Source: Anaerolineales bacterium
GTDB lineage: Bacteria; Chloroflexota; Anaerolineae; Anaerolineales; Villigracilaceae
Length of the DNA stretch: 42,942 nt
Assembly (NCBI GenBank): GCA_014860745.1
Contig: JACZJC010000072.1
Span: forward strand, 1-42,942
Reading direction: 5' to 3'
A program made the position numbers and the translations under genes. The notes beneath the pieces were generated by a model. It was not told where the DNA came from. It saw nothing but the letters and a program-made list of their open reading frames with translations, and did no database searches. This document shows positions 1 to 8,192 of the stretch, piece by piece. Position 1 is the stretch's first letter. Each line of letters starts with the position of its first letter.

Positions 1-1
1 G

Positions 2-74
2 CTCCTTGCCTAGGACTTGAACCTAGAACCTAGCGGTTAACAGCCGCTCGCTCTGCCAATTGAGCTAGCAAGGA
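2..74 (-). tRNA. tRNA-Asn (GTT)
   Basis: Read on the minus strand the sequence folds as a 73-nt cloverleaf. The acceptor stem TCCTTGC pairs with GCAAGGA, the anticodon stem AGCGG pairs with CCGCT around the loop CTGTTAA, and the T arm CTAGG/CCTAG encloses TTCAAGT. The anticodon GTT (positions 39-41) reads Asn codons. The discriminator base is G at position 2, so the CCA end, if encoded, lies outside the window. A consensus promoter lies just upstream. Confidence 0.95.
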
Positions 75-85
75 ATGCGAGCGGG

Positions 86-114
86 ATTATATGTATAAGC
101 ATTCGGAATGTCAA
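86..114 (-). promoter_or_regulatory. sigma70 promoter of tRNA-Asn
   Basis: On the minus strand TTGACA (109-114) is followed after exactly 17 bp by TATAAT (86-91). The tRNA 5' end (position 74) lies 11 bp beyond the -10, so the precursor would have a leader of only a few bases. Both hexamers match the consensus perfectly, which shows that the host uses a standard housekeeping sigma factor and helps calibrate the other promoter calls. Confidence 0.88.
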
Positions 115-127
115 GTAGAAATTTTTC

Positions 128-164
128 ATGTCATTGCGAGCCGCGAGCGTCCTCGCAATGACAT
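128..164. repeat. Dispersed palindrome, TCATTGCGAG family, copy 1
   Basis: Perfect 13-bp inverted arms ATGTCATTGCGAG and CTCGCAATGACAT flank an 11-nt loop. It sits between the glpX stop and the tRNA promoter. Related copies lie at 14748-14857, 18958-19054 and 33964-33997. It could act as a transcription stop for glpX, but there is no T tract after it. Confidence 0.8.
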
Positions 165-169
165 GGTGC

Positions 170-1162
170 TTAATATCGAAGTGCGCTCAGGTTCTCGAGC
201 TTGTCTGTAGTGTGTGTGGCAGTGATCTGGCGGACGGTTCCCGTCAGGCCGCGCACTACGAGCGTGTCCGTGGTGATGTGGTCACCGTAATAGCGAACAC
301 CTTTGAGCAGCTCCCCATCGGTGATGCCTGTGGTCGCAAAAAAAACATCCTCAGAGGAAACCAGGTCGTCCATGGTCAAGACCTTGTCAAAGTTGTAGCC
401 CGCTTCGCGCCCGCGGCGCAACTCATCTTCATCGCGCGCATACAACTTCCCCTGGATCTCGCCGCCCATCGCGCGCAAAGCGCAAGCCGTGATCACGCCT
501 TCCGGCGTGCCGCCCACACCGAACAAAACATCCACACCGGAATCAGCCCAGGCGGTCATCAACGCCGCCGCCACGTCACCATCGGGAATTTGCCGAATAC
601 GCGCTCCCGCCTTGCGAATCTCCGCTACCATGGCATCGTGACGCGGGCGGTCGAGGATGATGGTGGTCAGGTCTTCAACAGCCTTGTCTTTTGCCTTTGC
701 GATCGCGCGTAAATTTTCGGTAATACTTTTTTCGATATTGATCTTGCCCTTGGCCTGCGGTCCCACCGCGATCTTATTCATGTACACAAAGGGACCGGGG
801 TCAAACATCGTACCACGCGGGGCTACCGCCACCATGGCCAGCGAGTTCGAGCGGCCAAATGCCAAAGGGCGGGTCCCGTCGATGGGGTCCACCGCAACAT
901 CCACGTCTGGCTGCGAACCGTTGCCCACTTTCTCGCCATTGAACAACATCGGAGCCTTGTCCTTCTCCCCCTCCCCGATGACGATGATCCCGTTCAAATC
1001 AACTGTGCTGAGGATGAGGCGCATCGCATTAACTGCTGCCTGGTCGGCCCCTTCTTTATCGCCTCGTCCCATGAAGCGGCCTGCCATCATCGCCGCCGCT
1101 TCGGTCACACGCGCAAGTTCGAGCGCGAGGTTGCGGGTTGGGGTTGCGCCAAGAACATCCAT
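170..1162 (-). CDS. glpX: Fructose-1,6-bisphosphatase, class II (GlpX)
   Basis: A 330-residue cytosolic gluconeogenic enzyme that hydrolyses fructose 1,6-bisphosphate to fructose 6-phosphate and phosphate. The metal-binding motifs of the Li-sensitive phosphatase superfamily are visible: GEGEKDKAP at residues 63-71 and DPIDGT at 92-97. Later GDVAAAL and GVGGTPEG segments are typical of GlpX. The length matches the family (about 320-340). The ATG at 1162 has a GGAGG ribosome site 5 nt upstream. It is the last gene of the frr-uppS-cdsA-glpX run, 22 bp after cdsA, and is probably cotranscribed with it. A perfect palindrome follows the stop codon. Confidence 0.95.
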   Translation of the reverse strand: MDVLGATPTRNLALELARVTEAAAMMAGRFMGRGDKEGADQAAVNAMRLILSTVDLNGIIVIGEGEKDKAPMLFNGEKVGNGSQPDVDVAVDPIDGTRPLAFGRSNSLAMVAVAPRGTMFDPGPFVYMNKIAVGPQAKGKINIEKSITENLRAIAKAKDKAVEDLTTIILDRPRHDAMVAEIRKAGARIRQIPDGDVAAALMTAWADSGVDVLFGVGGTPEGVITACALRAMGGEIQGKLYARDEDELRRGREAGYNFDKVLTMDDLVSSEDVFFATTGITDGELLKGVRYYGDHITTDTLVVRGLTGTVRQITATHTTDKLENLSALRY

Positions 1163-1184
1163 TGTGCCTCCAGAATTTTCGAGT

Positions 1185-1997
1185 TTATAGTATGAACCAG
1201 ATGAGGAAGTAATACCCGATCACCGCGCCCCACAACCATGAGTCAACGCGGTCGAAGAAGCCGCCGTGACCGGGAATGATATCGCTCGAGTCCTTGATGC
1301 CGGACTGCCGTTTGAACATGCTCTCGCCGAGGTCTCCCAACGGCGGCAGGGCTCCAAGCAAAAATCCCATCATCGCACCCTGCCAGATGGTGATGTCGCT
1401 CGTCAGGTTTCCAAAGGTGGTAAATACATATACATAAAAACCGCCGGTGATCGTCGCTGTGAAAACACTGGCCGCATAGCCTTCCCAGCTTTTCTTCGGG
1501 CTGAGACGCGGCGCCATTTTGTGTTGGCCATATGCTCTTCCAATCGAGTATGCGCCCGTATCTCCCGACCAAACACAGAACATCACCAGCATGAACCACC
1601 AGCCGCCTTCGGGCAGGTTGCGCAATTCAAGCAGATATGCGCCGATCCAACCGATGTACACCAGCCCCCCAACGGTGATGCCAAAATCAAGCGCGGCATG
1701 ATCTCTGCCGCGCTCGTACGCAAAAAGGTGATAGGCCAAAGCGGCCAGGATGGTCGCCGCAAAGACAGGCATGGCATATTCGGGGAAGAACATACGCGCG
1801 ATTAAAACGAGCGCCACGCCTCCCACCGTAACCTGCATCTGCGGTTCAAACTTTACGGCACGAAACAGATGTACATATTCCCATGCCGCGCCGACCAGAA
1901 AGGTACCCATCAACAGAAAATAAAAGATGCCGCCAAGAAGTATGGCGGGCAATCCTATAAGCGACAAACCGAGAGCTGTAATGAGTCTTCTACGCAT
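1185..1997 (-). CDS. cdsA: Phosphatidate cytidylyltransferase (CDP-diglyceride synthase)
   Basis: A 270-residue polytopic membrane enzyme that makes CDP-diacylglycerol from phosphatidate and CTP, the branch point of phospholipid synthesis. The family signature is complete at residues 226-252: SMFKR, then GIKD, then the [11 protein letters not shown] core, with the preceding SPKKSWEG at 166-173. Hydrophobic segments fill most of the rest. The chosen ATG at 1997 overlaps the uppS stop by 8 bp, so translation is probably coupled; an earlier in-frame start at 2054 would lie deep inside uppS and adds a non-hydrophobic extension, so it is not preferred. Its product may also feed phosphatidylinositol synthesis, given the inositol-phosphate synthase gene in this window. 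Confidence 0.94.
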   Translation of the reverse strand: MRRRLITALGLSLIGLPAILLGGIFYFLLMGTFLVGAAWEYVHLFRAVKFEPQMQVTVGGVALVLIARMFFPEYAMPVFAATILAALAYHLFAYERGRDHAALDFGITVGGLVYIGWIGAYLLELRNLPEGGWWFMLVMFCVWSGDTGAYSIGRAYGQHKMAPRLSPKKSWEGYAASVFTATITGGFYVYVFTTFGNLTSDITIWQGAMMGFLLGALPPLGDLGESMFKRQSGIKDSSDIIPGHGGFFDRVDSWLWGAVIGYYFLIWFIL

Positions 1998-2736
1998 TGG
2001 ATTCCTGAAGCTCCCCCGAGGATACCTTTCCAAAGCGCCTGTCGCGGTGGGCAAAGGTTTCCAGCGCGCGGCGATATTCTTCCTTGTCGAAATCGGGCCA
2101 GAAGGTCGGCGTGATATACCACTCCGAATAAGCGGCCTGCCAAATGAGGAAGTTGCTTACCCGCAGTTCTCCCGAAGTGCGAATGATGAGGTCGGGGTCA
2201 GGAACGCCGGCGGTGAACAAATACTTGTTCACAAGTTCATCGGTCACTTCCTCGGCTGGTATGCCGTCGTTGATGATCTTTTGAATGGCGCAGACGATCT
2301 CGTCCCGCCCGCCGTAATTAAATGCAACGTTCAGGATGAGGCGGTCGTTGTTTTTGGTCAATTCGATTGCGTTCAGAACTTTCTTCTGGATGCCGGGGTC
2401 AAGTCTTTCCAGCCGCCCAATATGACGCAGCTGCACGCCTTCCTTGTGAAGCTCGTTTAATTCCCTGTCGATCACGTTCTGAAGGATGAGCATCAATCCG
2501 TTAACTTCCTCGGGCGGGCGTCCCCAGTTTTCCGTCGAAAAGGCATAGATCGTCAGGTATTTGACGCCAAACTCGACCGTGGACCGGATGACACGGCGGA
2601 GGTTCTCCGTGCCTGCCTTGTGGCCGGCCAAACGCGGCAGGCCGCGTTGAAGCGCCCACCGTCCATTGCCATCCATGATCATGGCAACATGCTGCGGGAT
2701 TTTTTCAAGAGGAACGGGGGTTGAAGATTCAGCCAT
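1990..2736 (-). CDS. uppS: Isoprenyl (undecaprenyl) diphosphate synthase
   Basis: A 248-residue cis-prenyltransferase that extends farnesyl diphosphate with isopentenyl diphosphate to make the lipid carrier for cell-wall and surface glycan synthesis. It has the N-terminal MDGNGRWA motif (catalytic Asp22), the RLAGHKAG segment near 35-42, and the C-terminal signature [15 protein letters not shown] followed by YSEWY. The length is normal. The ATG at 2736 is preferred because family members begin shortly before the [16 protein letters not shown] block; an in-frame TTG at 2778 is possible, but neither start has a strong ribosome site. It overlaps cdsA by 8 bp and follows frr. Confidence 0.95.
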   Translation of the reverse strand: MAESSTPVPLEKIPQHVAMIMDGNGRWALQRGLPRLAGHKAGTENLRRVIRSTVEFGVKYLTIYAFSTENWGRPPEEVNGLMLILQNVIDRELNELHKEGVQLRHIGRLERLDPGIQKKVLNAIELTKNNDRLILNVAFNYGGRDEIVCAIQKIINDGIPAEEVTDELVNKYLFTAGVPDPDLIIRTSGELRVSNFLIWQAAYSEWYITPTFWPDFDKEEYRRALETFAHRDRRFGKVSSGELQESNA

Positions 2737-2780
2737 TTTAAATGCTCGATCCACTGCCGCAAAAACAGCAGCGAACAAAA

Positions 2781-3350
2781 CTAAACTTCCATGATCTCTT
2801 TTTCTTTATGCTGGCCGTGTCTGGCAATGTCTTCCACGTATTTATCGGTCAATTTTTGCAGATCTTCTTCGCCGCGCTTGAGATCATCCTCGGTAATGAG
2901 TTTTTCCTTTTCGTAATCGCGGATGTCGTTGTGCAGGTCGCGGCGGATATTGCGGATCGCGATGCGGGCTTCTTCGAGGCGGTGGTGCATGTGCTTGACC
3001 AATTCGCGGCGGCGTTCTTCATTAAGCGGGGGCAGGTTCAGGTGTATGACCTTTCCGTCAGAATTGGGATTCAGACCCAATTCCGAGGCGCGAATCGCTT
3101 TCTCGATATCCTTGATGGAACCTGCATCAAAGGGTTTGATCATCAAAGCGCGCGGCTCCGGGACACTGATACTTGCTAGCTGCATCAAGGGCGTCGGCGT
3201 GCCGTAATATTCAACGGGGAGTTTTTCCACCAAAGCCGGGTTGGCCCTGCCTGTGCGAATGCCGCCAAGGTCATCAACAAGCGACTGGATCGCGCCGCTC
3301 ATGCGGGATTCAGCATCTTTCAAGAGGTCTTTTACTTCGTCAGTGCTCAC
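2781..3350 (-). CDS. frr: Ribosome recycling factor
   Basis: A 189-residue protein that, with EF-G, splits post-termination ribosomes. It aligns over its full length with the RRF family: the central [19 protein letters not shown] stretch, then [20 protein letters not shown], and the coiled C-terminal arm with [20 protein letters not shown]. The start is a GTG at 3350 with a perfect AGGAGG ribosome site about 9 nt upstream. It follows pyrH after 183 bp that hold the pyrH terminator, so it probably has its own promoter, although I could not pick a convincing one. Confidence 0.96.
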   Translation of the reverse strand: MSTDEVKDLLKDAESRMSGAIQSLVDDLGGIRTGRANPALVEKLPVEYYGTPTPLMQLASISVPEPRALMIKPFDAGSIKDIEKAIRASELGLNPNSDGKVIHLNLPPLNEERRRELVKHMHHRLEEARIAIRNIRRDLHNDIRDYEKEKLITEDDLKRGEEDLQKLTDKYVEDIARHGQHKEKEIMEV

Positions 3351-3472
3351 TATCTTCCTCCTAAAAAATTATTACGATACAAGGATACCTTAAAACAAGA
3401 ATTTAGGCTATGGGAGGGTCAAAAAACGGAGAGGATATGGAAAAATTTGAGAGGCTATCAGGAAAATAAAAA

Positions 3473-3509
3473 CTTTCCTCCTTCGTTTTTTCAAAACAAA
3501 AGAGGAAAG
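3473..3509 (-). terminator. Intrinsic terminator after pyrH
   Basis: On the minus strand CTTTCCTC pairs with GAGGAAAG. The stem is extended inward by T-rich/A-rich pairing around a short loop, and a TTTTTATTTT tract follows. It lies 24 bp after the pyrH stop. The remainder of the 183-bp pyrH-frr gap (3351-3472) is A/T-rich and shows no further gene. Confidence 0.7.
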
Positions 3510-3533
3510 GATGATTTGAAACCTCCGTTTGAA

Positions 3534-4250
<717 letters not shown>

Positions 4251-4264
4251 TTATGCCTCCGGAT

Positions 4265-4270
4265 ATTATA
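4265..4270 (-). promoter_or_regulatory. Possible -10 element of pyrH
   Basis: TATAAT on the minus strand lies just before the pyrH ribosome site, downstream of the tsf terminator, where a promoter is expected. The -35 region is only T-rich, with no good TTGACA match, so the call rests on the -10 and the position. Transcription would begin very near GGAGG, giving a short 5' UTR. Confidence 0.4.
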
Positions 4271-4312
4271 TATATGTCATGACGACAAAAAACGGTTCCA
4301 AGCATTTAGAAA

Positions 4313-4338
4313 AAAAGCCAACCCGAAGGCTGGCTTTT
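4313..4338 (-). terminator. Intrinsic terminator after tsf
   Basis: On the minus strand AAGCCAGCC-TTCG-GGTTGGCTT forms a 9-bp stem (one G-T pair) with a UUCG tetraloop followed by seven T. It starts within a few bases of the tsf stop codon. This is a textbook rho-independent terminator and separates rpsB-tsf from pyrH. Confidence 0.92.
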
Positions 4339-4343
4339 AAAAC

Positions 4344-4952
4344 TTAACCCTTATTTGTGCTTTCGCCCAGTTCCCAACGCTGGAAACGGCGGACAATGAC
4401 GCTCTCGCCGATGGCAGCCACATTTTGCAAAATGAGCTTTTCAATGGTAAGCGACTCATCGCGAATATAAGCTTGCCGCATCAGGCAGATTTCATCTTTA
4501 TATTTTTCCACGCGGCCTTCCACGATCTTAGCCAGCACGTTATCAGGCTTGCCTTCCTCTTTGGCGCGGGCGCGGGCGATCTCTTTTTCGTGCTCAAGTT
4601 CGTCGGCGGGGATTTCTTCTGCGGTAATGTATCTGGGCGCGCTTGCTGCGATCTGCAAGGCAATCTCATGCGCAAGTGTGCGGAACTGTTCCGCGCGGGC
4701 AACAAAGTCCGTTTCGCAGTTAATCTCCACCATCACGCCCACGCGTCCCCCGCCATGGGAATACATTTCCACCACGCCGTTGGATGCTTCGCGGTCGGCG
4801 CGCTTGGCGGCGGTTGCCATGCCTTTTTCGCGCAGCCAATCCACGGCCTTGTCGTAATCGCCGTTCGCTTCCTGCAGCGCTTTGCGGCAATCCAACATGG
4901 GTGCATTGGTCGCAGCGCGCAGTTTTTTTATCATCTCGGTTGTTATTTCCAT
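4344..4952 (-). CDS. tsf: Elongation factor Ts
   Basis: A 202-residue guanine-nucleotide exchange factor for EF-Tu. The N-terminal UBA-like domain with LRAATNAPMLDCRKALQEA and the EF-Tu contact segment VEINCETDFVARAEQF are clear. At about 200 residues it belongs to the short form seen in Thermus, cyanobacteria and Chloroflexota, which lacks the second half of the E. coli core domain (283 residues). The ATG at 4952 follows AAGGA by 7 nt. It lies 30 bp after rpsB with no terminator between them, so both are read from the rpsB promoter; the transcript ends at the hairpin overlapping its 3' side. Confidence 0.95.
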   Translation of the reverse strand: MEITTEMIKKLRAATNAPMLDCRKALQEANGDYDKAVDWLREKGMATAAKRADREASNGVVEMYSHGGGRVGVMVEINCETDFVARAEQFRTLAHEIALQIAASAPRYITAEEIPADELEHEKEIARARAKEEGKPDNVLAKIVEGRVEKYKDEICLMRQAYIRDESLTIEKLILQNVAAIGESVIVRRFQRWELGESTNKG

Positions 4953-4982
4953 TTCACAATCCTTAACCAGATCCTGCTATTC

Positions 4983-5918
4983 TTATTCTGCCGCAGCTTC
5001 CGCGGAGCCTTCTACTTTGGCTTCGGGTTTCTTTTCTTCCGCCGCTTTTTCTTCCACTGGCGCAGCCTCATCCGCCTTGCGGCCAACATTCATTTTGGCA
5101 AGCGTGGATTCGCCAAGCAAGACATCGTCACCCACTTCATCCTGTTCGGTCTCAACAACCGCCTTGCGGGACGGGCGCGACTTTGGCTTGCCGTCTGATT
5201 TTACATCGGAGGGTTGTTCGGGTTCTTCTTCCTTCCGCATGGCCTTGCCTTCGAGAACGGCATCGGCCATTTTGGCCACCAGCAGTTTGATCGCGCGGAT
5301 GGCATCGTCATTGGAGGGAATCACATAATCGACATTTTGCGGATTGCAATTAGTATCCACCAGCGCCACAATCGGGATTTTGAGCAGGTTCGCCTCGCGG
5401 ACAGCGGCATCTTCACGACCCACATCGATAATGAAGAGCAGGTCCGGGCGGCGCTTCATGATGCGCGCGCCGGAGAGGCGTGTGCTCAGGCGGGTGATAT
5501 CGCGCTGGATCAACAAACCTTCCTTTTTGGTGAGGCGGTTGATCTCATCGCTGTCGCGCACCTTCTCAAGACGCTCAAGCTCCTGAATACGCTTGAACAT
5601 GGTCGACCAGTTGGTGAGCATACCACCCATCCAGCGCTCGGTGACGTGAGGCATGCCGCAGCGGGCAGCTTCTTCCGCCACGGTTTCCTGCGCCTGGCGT
5701 TTGGTGCCGACGAAAAGGACGGTACCACCGTTCGCAACCGCATCGCGAACGACGTTATAACCCTGATTCAACAACTTTACGGTCTGTTGGAGGTCGATAA
5801 TATGAATCCCGTTACGTTCGGTAAAGATGTACGGTTTCATACGGGGGTCCCACTTGTTAGTGCGATGCCCAAAGTGGACGCCGCTCTCAAGCAGGGCTTT
5901 CATGGAAATGACAGCCAT
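4983..5918 (-). CDS. rpsB: Ribosomal protein S2 with acidic/Lys-Ala C-terminal tail
   Basis: A 311-residue small-subunit protein. The first roughly 235 residues are canonical S2: FGHRTNKWDPRMKPYIF, the FVGTKRQAQ block and the LLFIIDVGREDAAVREAN, IPIVALVDTNCNP and DYVIPSNDDAIRAIKL blocks. The last roughly 70 residues are a low-complexity tail rich in Glu, Lys and Ala that has no counterpart in E. coli S2 (241 residues), and is probably disordered. The ATG at 5918 has AAGGAG 7 nt upstream. It is the first gene of the rpsB-tsf operon, preceded by a long structured leader and a good promoter. Confidence 0.95.
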   Translation of the reverse strand: MAVISMKALLESGVHFGHRTNKWDPRMKPYIFTERNGIHIIDLQQTVKLLNQGYNVVRDAVANGGTVLFVGTKRQAQETVAEEAARCGMPHVTERWMGGMLTNWSTMFKRIQELERLEKVRDSDEINRLTKKEGLLIQRDITRLSTRLSGARIMKRRPDLLFIIDVGREDAAVREANLLKIPIVALVDTNCNPQNVDYVIPSNDDAIRAIKLLVAKMADAVLEGKAMRKEEEPEQPSDVKSDGKPKSRPSRKAVVETEQDEVGDDVLLGESTLAKMNVGRKADEAAPVEEKAAEEKKPEAKVEGSAEAAAE

Positions 5919-6055
5919 ATATTACTCCTTAACTTTTGCCGCTCTCCAACGCGCAGTTCATGGACTGGCGCGGAACGGAATGGGTTTAGCGGGGATACGA
6001 ACCCGCTCAGGGACGCTTATTGCCCGTCCCAAGCAGAATGTGCCTTTTGCAAAGC
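5919..6055 (-). promoter_or_regulatory. Structured 5' leader of rpsB
   Basis: About 137 nt lie between the predicted transcription start and the rpsB ATG. Three hairpins can be drawn on the minus-strand RNA: GGGACG/CGTCCC (6010-6030), AGCGGG/CCCGCT (5988-6007) and CGCGCCAGT/ACTGCGCG with one bulge (5950-5972). Ribosomal-protein leaders often bind the encoded protein to repress translation; whether this one does is inference. No convincing upstream ORF is seen. Confidence 0.45.
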
Positions 6056-6061
6056 GGCGGG

Positions 6062-6089
6062 ATTATAACACAGGAATCCTGACGATAAA
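6062..6089 (-). promoter_or_regulatory. Promoter of rpsB-tsf
   Basis: On the minus strand an extended -10, TGTTATAAT (TATAAT at 6062-6067), is preceded 16 bp upstream by TTTATC (6084-6089), a weak -35 as is usual with an extended -10. It lies 70 bp downstream of the ilvE stop codon, separating the translation cluster from the ilv-leu operon. Confidence 0.75.
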
Positions 6090-6140
6090 ACCGTAGGCGA
6101 TTGACTTTTTTCATAGCCCGCGTCCACGGACTCCTGTTCT

Positions 6141-7061
6141 CTACCCCACGAAATCGCACCACGCTTCATACTTTGCGAGCTTTCCGCGGATTGCATCGTG
6201 ATACACAGTCTGGATCTCGCGTGTCACCTTGCCCGATTTCCCGTCCCCAATCTTGCGGAAGTCAATCTCGCTTAAGCCAATTACTTCCGCCGCGGTGCCG
6301 CACACGAAGACCTCATCCGCGTTGTAAAGCTGGTCGCGCGAAATGGGTATCTCCGATACGCTGTAGCCCAAATCCTTTGCAATCGTATGGATGGAATGAC
6401 GCGTGATCCCCTCCAGTACAGGCGCGGTGGACGGGGTGAAAATTTTGCCGCGTTTCACGATGAACAGGTTCTCGCCTGTGCATTCGGCAATGTATCCCTG
6501 CGGGTCGAGCATGATCGCTTCCTCAAACCCCAGCCGCACGGACTCGGTCTTGGCAAGAATGCTGTTCACATAATTGCCGGCAATCTTTGCCTTGGTCATC
6601 ATCACGTTCGGATGATGACGCGTGAATGACGAAATGTTCGCGCGGATGCCCTTCGCCAGCGCCTCCTCGCCCAGATAATTCGACCATTCCCAAACGGCGA
6701 TCATCAAGCCGGGCTTGCCCGCGTCGATGTTCAAGTTCCATGCGCCAGCCGTCAGGTACAGCAAAGGGCGGATGTAACATTCATCGAATCCGTTCGCCTT
6801 CACGGTTTCCTTGATCGCCTTCGAGACATCATCTGTAGTGTAGGGCAAATCACGAAACCCAAAGATCTGCGCCGATTTGAGCAGGCGTTCCGAATGTTCC
6901 TGCAAGCGAAATACCGCGGGTCCCTTGTCTGTCTTATACGCGCGAATACCTTCGAACACAGCCGCGCCATAATGCAATGCCGCCGTCAACATGTGGACGG
7001 TGGCTTTTTCGAACTCCACAAGTTTTCCATCCGACCAGATAAACTTCGACTCCATTCCCAT
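6141..7061 (-). CDS. ilvE: Branched-chain amino acid aminotransferase
   Basis: A 306-residue PLP enzyme (fold type IV) that transaminates the 2-keto acids of Val, Ile and Leu with glutamate, the last step of all three pathways. Visible are the N-terminal WSDGKLVEFEKATVHMLTAALHYG block, the region MMTKAKIAGNYVNSILAK that carries the PLP lysine, and EAIMLDPQGYIAECTGENLF near the middle. The ATG at 7061 has AGGAG 9 nt upstream; a second ATG two codons later is spaced less well. It lies 3 bp after leuB and is the last gene of the ilvD-ilvE operon. No clear terminator follows; the next element is the rpsB promoter. Confidence 0.95.
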   Translation of the reverse strand: MGMESKFIWSDGKLVEFEKATVHMLTAALHYGAAVFEGIRAYKTDKGPAVFRLQEHSERLLKSAQIFGFRDLPYTTDDVSKAIKETVKANGFDECYIRPLLYLTAGAWNLNIDAGKPGLMIAVWEWSNYLGEEALAKGIRANISSFTRHHPNVMMTKAKIAGNYVNSILAKTESVRLGFEEAIMLDPQGYIAECTGENLFIVKRGKIFTPSTAPVLEGITRHSIHTIAKDLGYSVSEIPISRDQLYNADEVFVCGTAAEVIGLSEIDFRKIGDGKSGKVTREIQTVYHDAIRGKLAKYEAWCDFVG

Positions 7062-7064
7062 AAC

Positions 7065-8132
7065 TCAATTCTCCTCTATTCGTTTAATAATTTCATCCGT
7101 CATCTGACGGGTGGTTAACTTGCCGCCGAGGTCTGCTGTCCGCGCGCCATCGGTGATGGTTCGATACACCGCATCTTCGATTGCACAGGCTTCGGATTCT
7201 AACTTAAATGAGTGACGCAGCATCATGGCAGAAGAAAGGATCGTGCCAATCGGATTTGCGATTCCTGTTCCTGCAATGTCTGGCGCAGACCCGTGGATCG
7301 GCTCAAACAACCCGACCCCTGCCTCGCCCAAACTGGCAGAAGGCAACATCCCCATCGATCCTGCCAGGACCGACGCCTCGTCTGTCAAAATATCGCCGAA
7401 CATATTCTCGGTGACGACCACGTCAAAGGAAGCAGGAGCAGTTATCAGCTTCATTGAGGCGGTATCCACGAGCGTATGTTCAAGTTCCACATCAGGATTT
7501 TCGTTTCCGATTTGAGTTGCAACCTGCCGCCACAGCCGCGAAGATTCAAGCACATTTGCCTTATCCACTGAGGTGACTTTTTTTCTGCGGCCCTTTGCAA
7601 GTTCAAAAGCAAGATTGACAATGCGCCTGATCTCATGGTCATAATATTCGAGCGTATCCACCGCGCGTTCGTGCCCGTCCTTTATCTCACGCATCTTGGG
7701 CTGACCAAAATACAATCCGCCAGTGAGTTCGCGGATGACGAGGATATCCACGCCTTTTAGTTTTTCGGGCTTGAGCGGAGAGACATCAACCAATGACGGA
7801 TGCACTTTGACGGGACGAAGATTGGCAAACACGCCAAGTCCCTTGCGCAAGGCGAGCAATCCGCGCTCGGGGCGGTCTTTGGCTTTGGGGTCATCCCATT
7901 TCGGTCCGCCCACTGCACCAAGCAAAACTGAGTCGGAGGCTTTGCAATCGGCAAGCGTTTCATCGGTGAGCGACGAGCCGTATTTATCAATGGAACAGCC
8001 GCCCATCAGGCGTTCTTGAAAATTGAACGTATGTTTATATTTGGCGGCAACGGTTTCCAGCACCCGCACAGCTTCGCCGACCACTTCGGGGCCGATGCCG
8101 TCGCCAGGTAAGAGAGTTATTTTGAAATTCAT
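7065..8132 (-). CDS. leuB: 3-isopropylmalate dehydrogenase
   Basis: A 355-residue NAD-dependent beta-decarboxylating dehydrogenase of leucine synthesis. In this operon it probably also oxidises erythro-beta-methyl-malate in the citramalate route to isoleucine. It shows [14 protein letters not shown] at the N terminus, [23 protein letters not shown], the [10 protein letters not shown] active-site segment and [18 protein letters not shown]. The chosen ATG at 8132 has GGAGA 5 nt upstream; a start six codons earlier would fall inside the preceding hairpin. It lies 3 bp before ilvE. Confidence 0.96.
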   Translation of the reverse strand: MNFKITLLPGDGIGPEVVGEAVRVLETVAAKYKHTFNFQERLMGGCSIDKYGSSLTDETLADCKASDSVLLGAVGGPKWDDPKAKDRPERGLLALRKGLGVFANLRPVKVHPSLVDVSPLKPEKLKGVDILVIRELTGGLYFGQPKMREIKDGHERAVDTLEYYDHEIRRIVNLAFELAKGRRKKVTSVDKANVLESSRLWRQVATQIGNENPDVELEHTLVDTASMKLITAPASFDVVVTENMFGDILTDEASVLAGSMGMLPSASLGEAGVGLFEPIHGSAPDIAGTGIANPIGTILSSAMMLRHSFKLESEACAIEDAVYRTITDGARTADLGGKLTTRQMTDEIIKRIEEN

Positions 8133-8144
8133 TGTTCTCCGTAG

Positions 8145-8187
8145 GGACACGGCTTGCCCGTGTCCAGGGCGACCGTGAAGGTCGCCC
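8145..8187. repeat. Two adjacent hairpins in the cimA-leuB spacer
   Basis: GGACACGG-5 nt-CCGTGTCC (8145-8165) and GGGCGACC-5 nt-GGTCGCCC (8167-8187) stand side by side and fill almost the whole spacer of 60 bp. Neither is followed by a T tract. They resemble short GC-rich palindromes scattered in other genomes; here they may stabilise the ends of processed operon mRNA. Confidence 0.75.
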
Positions 8188-8192
8188 CAACA

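Noticed and set aside
128-164. Repeats as a CRISPR array
   Set aside because: The copies are single, widely spaced palindromes with no regular spacers and no cas genes.
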